Assembly: GCA_024349245.1 (NCBI GenBank)
Contig: JALDNG010000546.1
Span: forward strand, 1 to 64,000
Reading direction: 5' to 3'
Length of the DNA: 64,000 nucleotides
Origin: Neodontobutis hainanensis
Taxonomy: Eukaryota; Chordata; Actinopteri; Gobiiformes; Odontobutidae
Under the pieces are notes generated by a model, which had not been told where the DNA came from, did not search any database, and saw only the letters and a list, made by a program, of their open reading frames with translations. Below are positions 44,419 to 56,600 of the stretch, in pieces; positions within the stretch are counted from its first letter, which is position 1; every line of letters starts with the position of its first letter. Position numbers and translations under genes: made by a program.

Positions 44419-45232
44419 TGTAACGAACAGTCCGTTACAGAGAACTGTACTGGAGCACGCAGCACTTTAAACAAATGTGAACTGGCACAAAGAATGACAT
44501 TGTGCATGATTTGGTTTTGAGAAATGATTTATTAATTGTTTTAAAGTTCCACCTGCGGTTCTGCACTTGGGAGGATTGCTGCTGGTCTGGAATAAGAACT
44601 ATTAGAACTGATTGAGAAATGTGCAATAGGTGTACTTGTGTGTCTGGTGTAAGTGTTGTCGTGTCGTGTTAGTGTTGATTCACCTCGCCGTTCCATGTGT
44701 CCAGGTGTCTGGCCAAAAGAGTCCCCTGGGGAACAACCAACATTAAAACGGTTCTGGGTCAGACCACGGCAGGGGAATAGAGAGGGGAGAAACTAAACTG
44801 TGTTTTATGATAAAGGGATTTTAAAGAAGTCTAGGTATTTGGTTTTTGGTTTGTAAATGGTGTTAGGTCTTAAATTTGGTTTATTTATTTGGAGGTTATT
44901 ACCATTGTTTTGGGAAAAGCTGATGTTATCTGTTGGTTTGGTCTTATCCAATTAGTGGGGAGGTATTTAAGCTGCCTCAGATCACTCCACGGGGTTGTTG
45001 TTGTGCTTGTGCTTCTTCCTCTTGGTCTGATTGTCGACTGCTGAAGAGAACTGAGCTCATCCTTCCTCCACTGCACTTTTGCACATTGCACCTAGCACTT
45101 TTTGGAATATTTATTGAAAAAGAAAGGAAAATAAAAAGAAAAACGGTGGTCTATGCCAAATGTTGAGTCCAGATTATCACTGCCCGTCGTACCTCACTGA
45201 CATCCAGCCGCTAACCAGGTACCACCCTAACA
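44419..45232 (+). repeat. Solo LTR, about 814 bp, in NLR intron 7
   Basis: It starts TGTAACG and ends CCTAACA. It is flanked by CAGTG and CAGGG, a five-base duplication with one mismatch. TATTTAAG is at about 44965 and AATAAA at about 45130. The order promoter box, then polyadenylation signal, then about 100 bases of U5 gives a plus orientation. No interior is present. The boundaries rest on the ends and the imperfect duplication. Confidence 0.6.
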
Positions 45233-45244
45233 CAGGGACAGTTC

Positions 45245-45680
45245 AAAAAAAAGTATCAAAAAAATAGATTTTTCTCTCAAAACCAAAAATGACACAGACA
45301 TATTTTCATTTAAACGATTACTAAATCAAATAGTAAAAGAAAACAAATAAATAGTCTAAATAAACACAACACAAAATGTAAATTGAAAATTGCTAAAACA
45401 ATTGTTACAACAGACGAGAACTCTTTCAGCAGGCCTTTTTCAGTTTGCTTAAACAAATCTTGTCTGACCTTGAACACAAAGAAAACAAATACAACCAGAT
45501 AAAAACAAAACAAAACACCAACGGCAAACAAATAAAACATTAAAATGAAAGGACAACTCATTGAACAGTCAAACAGAAATATTTAGGAGAGATTAAGAGT
45601 CATACTGAAAGCCTGGCTCTAAAACTGAAGGACAGTAGAAGTAGTTTCAGGACGACCAGGAACTGTTTAACGTGTGTCAA
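45245..45680 (+). repeat. LINE polymerase fragment, second copy
   Basis: It is alignable by eye with 16560-17000 ('ttgtctgaccttgaacacaaagaaaac', 'caactcattgaaca', 'gacagtagaagtagtttcagga'). It is diverged and without an open frame. Confidence 0.6.
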
Positions 45681-46141
45681 ATACAGATACAGCTGAAGTC
45701 ATAAGTGTATGTGGATAAGCATATGAACTTCACTAATATACAATTTCCTTGACATTTAAGTTTGTTGAGGATGTATGACGTGTTGTCAAACTCATGAGTA
45801 AGAGGAGGAAAACATAATCCAACTGAGAAAGTCCTAATGATTGAACAAGCTGTTTAATAGTGTCCATCCTCCAACCCAGACAGCTTCCACAGTTCCACCT
45901 GACAGCATCATGTCTTCTACTTGTTCACTCACTTTGTTTTCTGATATTAACTCTAATATAGGCTTCACTTTGAACAAATATGTTGAGCACTAACATACAT
46001 TTAGTTTTTTCACTGTTAATGACTCATTTATTTCCTCTGATCCACTGTGAAACTAAAACAGCTCCTTCTTTAAGATGTTCTTGAGTTGAGCTGCTGTTTG
46101 TGCAGATGCATTCATCCCAGTGCACTGTAGTGTCACATTTA

Positions 46142-48106
46142 ACACTGTTGAGAATATTTTATTAATTAATAATTAATTAATAATTAATATGAATATTAAT
46201 TATGTAAATTGTTAATTAATATTCTGATATCAAAATATTGTCTGGTTGAGACACCACCCAGAGTCATAGTTCTGGGAACTAATTATGTTTAATAAGTCTC
46301 AATCTTGAAGGAAGTAAATTCACCATAGTTTTCGAATATTAATGAATATAAACTGAGAAACATTAATGTCTTTTATGGGTTTTATTAAAGATTATACAAG
46401 GTTAAAACAATTAGTAATGATGATGATGCAAGGACACAAAGGGGTAATTATTGACAAGTAATGAGTATAATTAACACAAAATGACAATTGACATGGGACA
46501 ATGGCATTTACTTGTTAGAACTTTGGTGGAGTAAAGTTTAACCATCGAATTATGCTATTTACTGTGAGTAGTTATGGAGCTTTAGAGGGTAAGGTGACTG
46601 TTAGATGGCTTAATGAAAGGGCAGTTTACGACTAGCTGAGTAGCGGATAGGAAGAGGTTTTGCTGGACTTAGTCAACAATGCACAGGTTTTATAACGCCA
46701 AACATTAGTGTCACGTGTTCAAAGTCACTCAGTCGCTCAGCTGTTCGGGCGGCAGAAGTTCCAAAGTGATACTCCGGCACTTTTGACGCGCTTTTCTCCA
46801 GCTGCTTGTTGCCAAGTAACAGGGGTGTCACATGTCCACTTTTAGCTGACTTAAGATGGACCGTAGGCCAGAAAGAGGCGGCATTCTGTGACTGTCTTTG
46901 AGGGTAAAGTAGGCCTTTACCAGCAGTAGAGGTTAAAGTCTTTAACAAAAGGGTTCACTGAAAAGACCTAAAAATTGTCTTTTGCTGGATTTTAACGAGG
47001 GCTCGCTGGTTTAGCGGACTCGCCTTTTTAGCTGAAGGATCTACAAAATCCACTTCCGTCTCAGTGATTTGACGTAGTCCTCGGTATGGCTGAAGGAAAG
47101 TTTATCAGAACAAATCAACACGTGGAGTCTTTAAAAGATGAAAAATTCACGTTTGCACGGTGTGTGCCAACGTGGCTAAAACTTGAAAGTTACAAAAGTA
47201 AAACAAAACGCGAAGATTCCAGAAGCGTAGAAGAGTTAAGAAAAGTGGTTACCAGAGCGGGAGAGAAGCGATTACAAGAGGCTAAGTTACGAGAGAAAGA
47301 TGATTTCCGCCGCGTAAACCTTTAGTAGTCGACGTGAAGAGGGCGTGTTTACACACGCTTTGGTCAAAAGAGGAGTTTACTAAAAGTTTGGGGTTTGGAA
47401 ATAAACATCTCTTTATTCCACAAAATAAAAGGAATTAAACACATTTAAAACCATATTGCTTTTGTGTTGTAGCATAAAGACATAGGAAATGTTTTTCGGA
47501 TTCTGTTGATATCAAATACATGAACATTATTAGCTGCTTCACCTGAAAACATATAATAATTCATTTTATTGCACAGCCGGCTGTAAGGGTGATGAAAAGA
47601 AGTCTTTTATATCCCGTTATCACTCTGGAGCCTGTAATGAACAACGTGAAGGTGACACATTCAATATGATAGTCTTTAAATATACACTTCAATGGACCTT
47701 TTTAGTTTCGAAGCAGAGTCGTTACTCTGCTTAACCAAAAGAGAGCAGTGTTTGATCATTTTAGAATGCTCGATCAAAGACTTTCTGTCGACTTGAGGAG
47801 TCTTATCAATTGAGGTTGTATATCAAAAGAGATTACCGTGTCAGTCTTGGCACTAGCCAGTCTGACTTTTAAAGTGAGATACCTCCACGTGTTTGCAAAA
47901 CCAAACCATAAATATTGTTTCCTCCTTGTTGCGGTCTCTTAAAACAAACATAGGGACCATCTAGTGCAGATTAGCAAAGAGTTGCTAATCAAATCTTCTT
48001 CGGTTTTCCTCGGTCTGAATAAACAGTTGAAAAGGTCGGTAAAGAGTCAAATGTGTAAAGAGTAAAACTCTGAGGGGGTTCCTGGTACGAGAGAGTTCAC
48101 TACAAC
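46142..48106. mobile_element. 1.96-kb insertion specific to copy B
   Basis: Copy A reads straight through 'tttaacactactgtgttcaatcc'. In copy B the same place is split, with AACACT on both sides (46141-46146 and 48104-48109). The insertion starts with TGTTGAGAATATTTT and an AATTAA-rich tract, and ends GAGAGTTCACTAC. A minus-strand AATAAA lies near 46385, which would suit a large solo LTR read on the minus strand. The ends are not a clean TG/CA pair. The exact element class is unknown. Confidence 0.6.
47086..47325 (+). CDS. 79-codon basic ORF inside the insertion
   Basis: The ORF starts MAEGKFIRTNQHVESLKDEK and continues to a strongly charged end (RLQEAKLREKDDFRRVNL). It is the only sizeable open frame of the insertion, and its base composition is richer in GC than the flanks. 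I do not recognise it. It could be a small accessory gene of the element, a domesticated exon or chance. Confidence 0.3.
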   Translation: MAEGKFIRTNQHVESLKDEKFTFARCVPTWLKLESYKSKTKREDSRSVEELRKVVTRAGEKRLQEAKLREKDDFRRVNL

Positions 48107-48149
48107 ACTATTGTGTTCAATCCATGTGTGACACAAGGTTAGAAGGAAA

Positions 48150-48300
48150 CAGGAGAAGGTTGAGCGCCGTTTGTGTGGCAGCCCCCCTCTCTGTCTGCCC
48201 CAGGAGTGGATGTGTGTGAATGGGGTGAGTGGAAGCACGATGTAAAGCGCTTTGGGTGCCTGAGAAGGGTGCAGGAAAGAACTATATAAATGTGTGTCTT
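48150..48300 (+). repeat. SINE/LINE tail-like fragment
   Basis: The text 'gatgtaaagcgctttgggtgcctgagaagggtgc..gaaagaactatataaatgtg' is the kind of 3' end shared by L2-mobilised SINEs. It interrupts the duplicate in copy B and adjoins the foldback element. Confidence 0.45.
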
Positions 48301-48304
48301 TAAA

Positions 48305-48942
48305 ATCTCAGCAGCTGCTACAGTTTGAGGAAGAGACCCCCCCTGACCAATCAGAGTCTCCGTCTCATACATCACATGCTCTTCTATCATTTCAGACTCT
48401 TTCAACACTGGAAGAGTCACAGACCTCTGCTCTTGGACTTTTAATGTTTTTTACAAGAACTGCACAATATCAGAGATAAACACAAGCAAAATTATGGAAT
48501 AGTTATTTTAAATCCTCCAATAACTAACACTAAATCTGAACTGTGATATTTGAAAATTCCTTTTGGAAGAATATGTTTTATTTAATATTTATTTAACAGG
48601 GACAATGTGGTCAAACATAGTTCCAAATATAAAACCTGCTGCAAATAAATGTTATAGCTTATTAGATATATATCATAATATACATATAATACATTATCAA
48701 AGAATAAAACCTTCACATTTCTTCAGACGCTCACTGATAAACTCATCACTTACACAAAATAATCCCAATATTTATAAATGGTTTGTCTTTAGCCATTACC
48801 TATCTGGACGTGAACATTTAAAAGTCAGATATGATCTTAATTTCAGATTGTAGAGAGTCTGAAATGATAGAAGCAGGTGTGAGACTGAGGCTCTGATTGG
48901 TCAGTGAGGGTCTCTTCCTCAAACTGCAGCAGCTGCTGAGCT
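48305..48942. mobile_element. Foldback element with ~90-bp inverted arms
   Basis: The left arm (48305-48408) begins CTCAGCAGCTGCTACAGTTT and includes 'gaccaatcagag' and 'tctatcatttcagactct'. The right arm (48853-48942) is its inverted copy with few differences. About 440 bp lie between, with an ORF of 96 codons without a recognised domain. No transposase is present and no target duplication is clear. Confidence 0.7.
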
Positions 48943-49750
48943 CAATTAAATTAAAATGAACCGTATTTGTGGACGATACCACTGCAGTTTAGGGGGAGGG
49001 GGAGGGAGGAGCCTCACTTCCTGGTGCTCCACACTTTGACTCCATACACACAAGACGACGACGAGAAGAACTCATGTTATCAGATCTAACATTAAACATG
49101 CTTTTTCTAATGACATAAAAATGACTTTATTAATGACTGAAGTCTGGAGAAATACCTTCAAGAGTCGTTTAGAGACATTAAACAGACTCCAGTAAAAACC
49201 ATCAGAACTGTACATAATGTTGAATTTACAGATCATACTGTTCCTAAAATCATATTCTATAAAACCTGACCTCATCAAATTAAAAACACTATTCATTTTA
49301 CATAAAGATAGACACAACAAGCTCCAGAGGAACATTCAAATAATGTTTGCAGATCAAGAAGGAAAATATAATTTAAAGAGAAAATATCCTTTTAAAGAAC
49401 AGTGCGTACGAGCCACAAAAGGAAGTGTATCACCCGAAGAGACTTTGTGCAACAAACTGAAGGATGGATCTTTTATTAAAAAAAACTATGGAATATAATA
49501 TTATAGAATAGAGTATTTATAAAATAATTTATGTAAAATTGAAATGATGAATATCTAATTAAATGTATATTATTAATATAATAAATAAATAATTTGATCT
49601 AAAGATATTTCAATGAATATAATTTAATATTAAGAAATAATGACAATATCTGTTTTATCTTCTGTTTGTGTATCCTTCTGGTTGTTTTTCTTTTCTGACT
49701 TATTTTGTTGTATCATATTGTGTTTTAAATGTTAATATTTCTGAAATAAA
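48943..49750 (+). repeat. LINE polymerase C-terminal fragment and spacer
   Basis: At 49217-49498 a 93-codon frame has NIQIMFADQEGKYNLKRKY and NKLKDGSFIKKNYG. This resembles the 'NIQKMFS..GGYNLRG...' end of some LINE polymerases. The remainder is A/T-rich and unassigned, with a purine run near 48990-49010. Confidence 0.45.
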
Positions 49751-50005
49751 CCAAAACTGATGTGACTTTCTAAAGTGAATTGTTGTAGTTTACTCTGAGT
49801 TTAGTGTAAAATCCTGTAAAAGTGTGGTAAATGGAGCTCAGAGCTGCATGTGATCTGAGTGAACTTCTGCTGAAGTTCAGATTGATAAATGTCAGAGACA
49901 CATGTTTGATAAATGAGGCTCAAAGAGTGCTTCAGGAGGAACAATGAGATGTAAAAGAAAAGCTTGTGTGGATCAGACTGATGTAATGTCTCTGTTTTCC
50001 TTCAG

Positions 50006-50052
50006 ACTGGATCCTGCTGGAGCCCACTGGATCAGACCAGGTCTCAGGAAGT
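50006..50052 (+). CDS. NLR exon 8: linker before PRY-SPRY, copy B
   Basis: A 47-nt exon after TTTTCCTTCAG and before GTAAGTG. It reads LDPAGAHWIRPGLRK and a split tyrosine. It is in phase with LRR exon 7, from which it is separated by 6.6 kb of repeat-filled intron. Confidence 0.75.
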
Positions 50053-50589
50053 GTAAGTGTGACAGTCTCATTGATTTAGACCAAGACATCTCTGAACCAC
50101 AGGCTTTGCTCTAAACTCACAGAAAGATTTCAAAGCTTCAGAAATATTGGAGAAGCTCAGTTTGTCTTTTTGTACAAACTGCAGATGTTTCTTCTCTTCC
50201 ACTTGATGTAAAGTGAGAAATAATGATTGTAAATGCTGTCATTGATGTGTCACTGAGCCTGACCTTTTGTTGACTCAGACAAACCCTATTCATTACTGGA
50301 CTTACTGGACTTACAATGGGATCTGTCTCTGTCCAAACTCTGAGCCAGACACAAATTCAGGGACAAAAGTCATGTCTTTTCCACATTGTCCTGAAAAGTG
50401 TGTGTGTGTGACTACAGCTCTTTAAATGGAACAAGTTATGTTTTAGATGCATCTATTAATGATAGATTTTATGAATTTTCTGACAACGACGCTCATGGGT
50501 CTGGGCTCCTTCCACACATTTCTGTACACGTCACCAGCAGATCAGAGGTTTGCGTCCAACCCAGGAGGAGGTAGAAAAGGGAAAAAAAG

Positions 50590-51275
50590 TGCTAATTACT
50601 ACTGAAAATATGCAGATGTAATAATAATATCAGCGGTTGAGTGTGTACCTACAGCTACAACCAGTGTAAACCTAACACTATGATCATCAGTCTCCATACG
50701 TTTGGTGAAATAAGTTTGTTTTGAGTTTTTGAAAATCTCAACAGAGTCAGATCGCCGCACTTCCACCGGAGCCCATTCCACAAAAATGGGGCTCTATAAG
50801 AAAAGGCTCTGTAGCCAGCAGACTTCTTCTTTATTCGAGGAAGTTGAAGGAGGCCAGCGTCCTGAGAGCGAAGGGTACGAGCTGGAGTATACCAGGTGAT
50901 AAGGTCAGATAGGTCAGAGGGCGCACGTCCACAAAGGATTTTATAGGTTAACAAGAGAACTTTGAAATCAGCTCTAACATGAGGAAGTGTAATGAAGCCA
51001 GGACCGGAGTAATGTGATCAAACTTCCTGGTCTTTGTTAAAAGTCTGGCGGCTGTATTTTGGACCATTTGTAGACTGTGAGTACTTTTCTTCGGCAGTCC
51101 AGAGAATAACGCAGTAGTCCAGCCTGGATGTGACAAATGCATGAATGAGAATTTCAGCATCAGCTAAAGAGAGGCAGGAGGGAGTTTTTGAGATATTCCT
51201 CAAGTGAAAGAAGCCCACTTTAGTGACCTCACTAATGTGCTGCTGCAGAGATAGTGTGGGGTCAAAAATAATTAA
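50590..51275 (-). repeat. L2-type LINE C-terminal fragment in intron 8
   Basis: Minus frames: ADAEILIHAFVTSRLDYC, FSGLPKKSTHSLQMVQNTAA, then LTYKILCGRAPSDLSDLITW and GYRAFSYRAPFLWNGL. This is the usual end of an L2 polymerase. One frameshift lies near 50950. Copy A has no such insert in the same intron. Confidence 0.78.
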
Positions 51276-51518
51276 AATGAAGCACAGAGAAGTGAATAAA
51301 CTCCTGTGTAGTGACGTCAGAGGCTGGAGCTTTAGGAGCTGCTTTATGTCCTACAGCAATAAACAGTAGAAGAAGAGTTTAAAGCTCCTCCAAACACAAG
51401 TCTTTCTTCTAATATGACTATTCCATCAAACAGAATCTTGTACATTTGTGTTAATCTCATGTGTTCAGAGAGGACAGAGGACTAACTGCAGCTGTATTGT
51501 GTATCTTCTCTCCATCAG

Positions 51519-52052
51519 ATTTCTGTGAACTCACACTGGATCCAAACACAGCTCACAGATGCCTCAAACTGTCTGACAACAACAAGAAGGTGACACGAGG
51601 GAAAGAGAAGCAGCCATATCCAGATCATCAGGACAGATTTAAGCACTGGGAACAGGTGCTGTGTTCGACTGGTCTGACTGGTCGCTGTTACTGGGAGGTC
51701 CAGTGGAGCGGAGGGTTTATATATCAGTGTCTTACAGAGGAATCAGAAGGAAAGGAGGAAGTAATGACTATGTGTTTGGATTCAATGATCAGTCCTGGAT
51801 TCTGTCCTGCTCTGAAAGTGGTTACTCTGTTTGGCATAATAAAACCACACAACCCTCCCTCACTCCTCGTCCTCTTCTGGGACAGTAGCAGTGTATGTGG
51901 ACTGTCCTGCTGGCTCTCTGTCCTTCTACACAGTCTCCTCTGACCAACTGACCCACCTCCACACCTTCAACACCACATTCACTCAGACTCTGTTTCCTGG
52001 GTTTAGATTCTGCTCGGACTCCTCAGTGTCGTTGTTAACTCTGAGGGACTGA
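51519..52052 (+). pseudogene. NLR exon 9: PRY-SPRY, copy B, two frameshifts
   Basis: The exon starts after TCTCTCCATCAG with FCELTLDPNTAHRCLKLSDN and keeps frame to YWEVQWSGG. Relative to copy A one base is missing near 51710, which shifts the frame. ISVSYRGI and NDQSWILSC then continue in the next frame. A second missing base, near 51845-51855, shifts it again before VYVDCPAGSL. The end (SSVSLLTLRD, stop at 52050-52052) is conserved. As it stands, no complete domain can be made. Confidence 0.82.
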
Positions 52053-52439
52053 GAGTGTCCTCTTGTAGAGAAACATCCTCACTGCTGATCAGATAGTCCA
52101 GTCTACCTGACCTCACACACTCACACATGTTAGAAAAGATGATAAAAGACTCCAAACACACTTAAATGATCAGAGATGGACTTTGTATTTTGAGTTTGAG
52201 CTGGTCTGATTGGATAAAACAGAGGAACAGTTCTTTTCCAGTTTCTTTGACAGAGACAGATCCCACACAGAAACAAACTGATGACATCAATCTCATGTTG
52301 GTCTCATTGTGTTTGTAGAGAAGGATCAATCACAGCATTTGTCTCCACAAGTGCTTCTGTACACTTCATTAATATAAAGGTGGATTTGAAATATGACACA
52401 GATAAATGTGATTTGGGTTGAAATCCTGTGAGAAATGAC

Positions 52440-52445
52440 AATAAA
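52440..52445 (+). terminator. Polyadenylation signal, copy B
   Basis: AATAAA is in the same place as the copy A signal (26695-26700), 388 bases after the stop. It is the only good signal in the duplicated 3' region. Confidence 0.45.
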
Positions 52446-52948
52446 GTGAAATGAGAAAACACTCCACAGTAACGGCCTCATTCCTGCTGCTGTTCATGTG
52501 GAACTGTTATTATTGGATTTATGGACATGTGTGACGTCTTACAAAACCACTATATTGTCCCCAAAAACCTAATAAAGCCTGGTCTAAACCTGATAACCTT
52601 CTCTGTTTTAAGTAGACGGAAATAGTTTTGGTTTTAATTCAAGACATAAACATTGTGACGTGACACCACTCCCTCTTGTGACATGTTCAAAGGGAAATTT
52701 TTTAGAGCCTAACCCGGCTTCAAATGTGTCAAATATGATCTGAGCTTTTCTAAATCACTTAAACACAACACACTGCATTCATCAGAAAAGACACATGTTT
52801 ATGTGAATAATTCAACTGTTCACAAGCTGTTGCAAGAAGAGAGTTGAACAAACTCAGAGTTGCTCCTCCACATCGAGAGGAGTCAGCTGAGGTAACTCGA
52901 GCATTTTTTTTTTTTATTTCTTTAGGACAGCGTACAATGTACAATGTA

Positions 52949-53058
52949 GGATGGATGGATAGATGGATGGATGAATAGATGGATGGATGGATGGCAGGAT
53001 GGATAGATGGATGGATGGATGGATGGATGGATGAATAGATAGATGGATGGATGGATGT
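52949..53058. repeat. GGAT tetranucleotide microsatellite
   Basis: About 110 bp of GGAT/AGAT/GAAT units. In copy A the corresponding place has a Rex3 3' end, whose natural tail is GATG repeats. This run may be an expanded Rex3 tail. Confidence 0.9.
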
Positions 53059-53663
53059 TGCATATGTCCTGGAGTTAACCCCTGTGTGTGTGGATATTAC
53101 CTGGGGGAGGAGTGCTGTTATATCAGTGACTGTAGCACTTGGACAGATGCATGTAACAAATCTACTGTTTGTCTCTGACAGCAGCGTCTCCAAGCAGCAG
53201 GACATCTCTGTCCTTCACTTTTGCCATAGATTCTGTCTCTGTTTGCCTGGTGCTTTTTCACAGATTCATGTTTCCTGTTTTCCAGAGAATAGGTAACATG
53301 TACTCCATGTTTTTCAGTTAGAGCAGAGTTTTCTGGTTCATTCACCTTTGACCCTCTCATGTCATGACATGTTGAAAAAGATTCCAAGGCTCCAGTCGCT
53401 CAGCAGGTCCAACATGTTGTTGAAAAAGTTAAAAGAAGTAAAAACATAAAAATCCAGTTAAAAGAAAGTAAAAAGTTGATCATAAAATCATTGGCTAAAG
53501 GTGGAAATGAATAAAAAGAAAAGTAAAGCTGTCATGAGCAAACAGAAGTGTCAGGAGCAGCAGGAGCATGCATGACCTCTGACCCAGTACAGGTCACATT
53601 TACTAAAGGATTTAGGCAAATGTAAGTTCAAATCAAAGTCCACTATTTTATAAAAGCAGTCCT
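53059..53663. other. Unassigned
   Basis: No gene recognised; short overlapping ORFs on both strands only. It leads directly into the large tandem array. Confidence 0.4.
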
Positions 53664-56600
53664 AACACACACAGTGACACACACAGTGACACACACACAG
53701 TGACACACAGTGACACACAGTGACACACACACAGTGACACACACAGTGACACACACAGTGACACACACAGTGACACACACAGTGACACACACACAGTGAC
53801 ACACACACAGTGACACACACAGTGACACACACAGTGACACACACAGTGACACACACAGTAACACACAGTGACACACAGTAACACACAGTGACACACAGTG
53901 ACACACACAGTGACACACAGTAACACACAGTAACACACAGTGACACACACAGTGACACTCACACAGTGACACACACAGTGTCACACACAGTGACACACAC
54001 AGTGACACACACACAGTGACACACAGTGACACACAGTGACACACACAGTGACACTCACACAGTGACACACACAGTGACACACACAGTACCACACAGTAAC
54101 ACACAGTAACACACACACAGTGTCACACACAGTGACACACACAGTGACACACACAGTGACACACACAGTGACACACACACAGTGACACACACAGTGACAC
54201 ACACACAGTGACAAACACAGTGACACACACACAGTGTCACACACAGTGACACACACAGTGTCACACACAGTGACACACACAGTGACACACACAGTGACAC
54301 ACACACAGTGACACACACAGTGACACACACAGTGACACACACAGTGACACACACACAGTGACACACACAGTGACACACACACAGTGTCACACACAGTGAC
54401 ACACACAGTGTCACACACAGTGACACACACAGTGACACACACAGTGTCACACACAGTAACACACACAGTAACACACAGTAACACACACAGTGACACACAC
54501 ACAGTGACACACACACAGTGACACACACAGTGACACACACAGTGTCACACACAGTGACACACAGTGACACACACAGTGACACACACAGTGACACACACAG
54601 TGACACACAGTGACACACAGTGACACACAGTAACACACAGTGACACACACAGTGACACACACAGTAACACACAGTGACACACACAGTGACACACAGTGAC
54701 ACACAGTAACACACAGTAACACACAGTGACACACACAGTGACACACACAGTGACACACACAGTGACACACACAGTGACACACAGTGACACACACAGTGAC
54801 ACACAAAGTGACACACACAGTGACACACACAGTGACACACAGTGACACACACAGTGACACACACAGTACCACACAGTAACACACAGTAACACACACAGTG
54901 ACACACACACAGTGACACACACAGTGACACACACAGTGACACACACAGTGACACACACAGTGACACACAGTGACACACACAGTGACACACACAGTGACAC
55001 ACAGTGACACACACAGTGACACACACAGTGACACACAGTGACACACAGTAACACACAGTGACACACACAGTGACACACACAGTAACACACAGTGACACAC
55101 ACAGTGACACACAGTGACACACAGTAACACACAGTAACACACAGTGACACACACAGTGACACACACAGTGACACACACAGTGACACACACAGTGACACAC
55201 AGTGACACACACAGTGACACACACAGTGACACACAGTGACACACACAGTGACACATACAGCGACACACAAAGTGACACACACAGTGACACACACAGTAAC
55301 ACACAGTGACACACACAGTGACACACAGTGACACACACAGTGAAACACACAGTGACACACACAGTGACACACACAGTAACACACAGTGACACACAAAGTG
55401 ACGCACACAGTGACACACAGTGACACACACAGTGACACACAGTGACACACACAGTGACACACAGTGACACACACAGTGACACACAGTGACACACACAGTG
55501 ACACACACAGTGACACACACAGTGACACACACAGTGACACACACAGTGACACACACAGTGACACACACAGTGACACACAAAGTGACACACAAAGTGACAC
55601 ACACAGTGACACACACAGTGACACACACAGTGACACACACAGTGACACACACAGTGACACACAGTGACACACACAGTGACACACACAGTGACACACAGTG
55701 ACACACACAGTGACACACAGTGACACACACAGTGACACACACAGTGACACACACAGTGACACACAGTGACACACACAGTGACACACACAGTGACACACAG
55801 TGACACACAGTGACACACACAGTGACACACACAGTGCCACACAGTGACACACAGTGACACACAGTGACACACACAGTGACACACAGTGACACACAAAGTG
55901 ACACACACAGTGACACACAGTAACACACAGTAACACACACAGTGACACACTGTGACACACAGTGACACACACAGTGACACACAAAGTGACACACACAGTG
56001 ACACACAGTAACACACAGTAACACACACAGTGACACACTGTGACACACAGTGACACACACAGTAACACCCACAGTGACACACACAGTGACACACACAGTG
56101 ACACACACAGTGACACTCACACAGTGACACACAGTGACACACACAGTGACACACACAGTGACACACAGTGACACACAGTGACAAACACAGTGACACTCAC
56201 ACAGTGACACACACAGTGACACACACAGTGACACACACAGTGACACACACAGTGACACACAGTGACACACACACAGTGACACACAGTGACACACACAGTG
56301 ACACACACACAGTGACACACACACAGTGACACACACACAGTGACACACACACAGTGACACACACAGTGACACACACAGTGACACACACAGTAACACACAC
56401 AGTAACACACAGTGACACACACAGTGACACACACAGTAACACACACAGTGACACACACAGTGACACACACAGTGACACACACAGTAACACACACAGTGAC
56501 ACACACAGTGACACACACAGTGACACACACAGTGACACACACAGTGACACACACAGTGACACACACAGTAACACACACAGTAACACACACAGTGACACAC

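Larger units (their letters stand above)
38804..52052 (+). pseudogene. NLRC3-like NACHT-LRR-B30.2 gene with frameshifts
   Basis: Exons are at 38804-38886, 38971-39057, 39539-39605, 39712-39916, 40004-41765, 41839-42012, 43209-43382, 50006-50052 and 51519-52052. All junctions have AG acceptors and GT donors, and the phases agree. The order is short N-terminal exons, a FISNA-like segment, NACHT, two LRR exons, the linker and PRY-SPRY. Fish NLRC3-like proteins are cytosolic pattern-recognition or regulatory NLRs with this layout. Three net single-base losses in the NACHT exon (two near 40363-40390, one near 41357) and two in the B30.2 exon (near 51710 and 51845) prevent a full product. All are in short runs, so assembly error is a real alternative to decay. 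Only two LRR exons are present, and many relatives have more. Confidence 0.82.
45808..52948 (+). repeat. Segmental duplicate, copy B (NLR 3' part)
   Basis: It corresponds to 23456-27200 of copy A. Copy B contains three extra segments: 46146-48106, about 48150-49750, and 50430-51285. It has lost the Rex3 body near the right end. The exon sequences differ at scattered positions, including the two frame-breaking losses in B30.2. Confidence 0.82.

Noticed and set aside
48563..48853. A 96-codon ORF inside the foldback element as a transposase
   Set aside because: No catalytic residues or known fold are visible, and the length is far too short.
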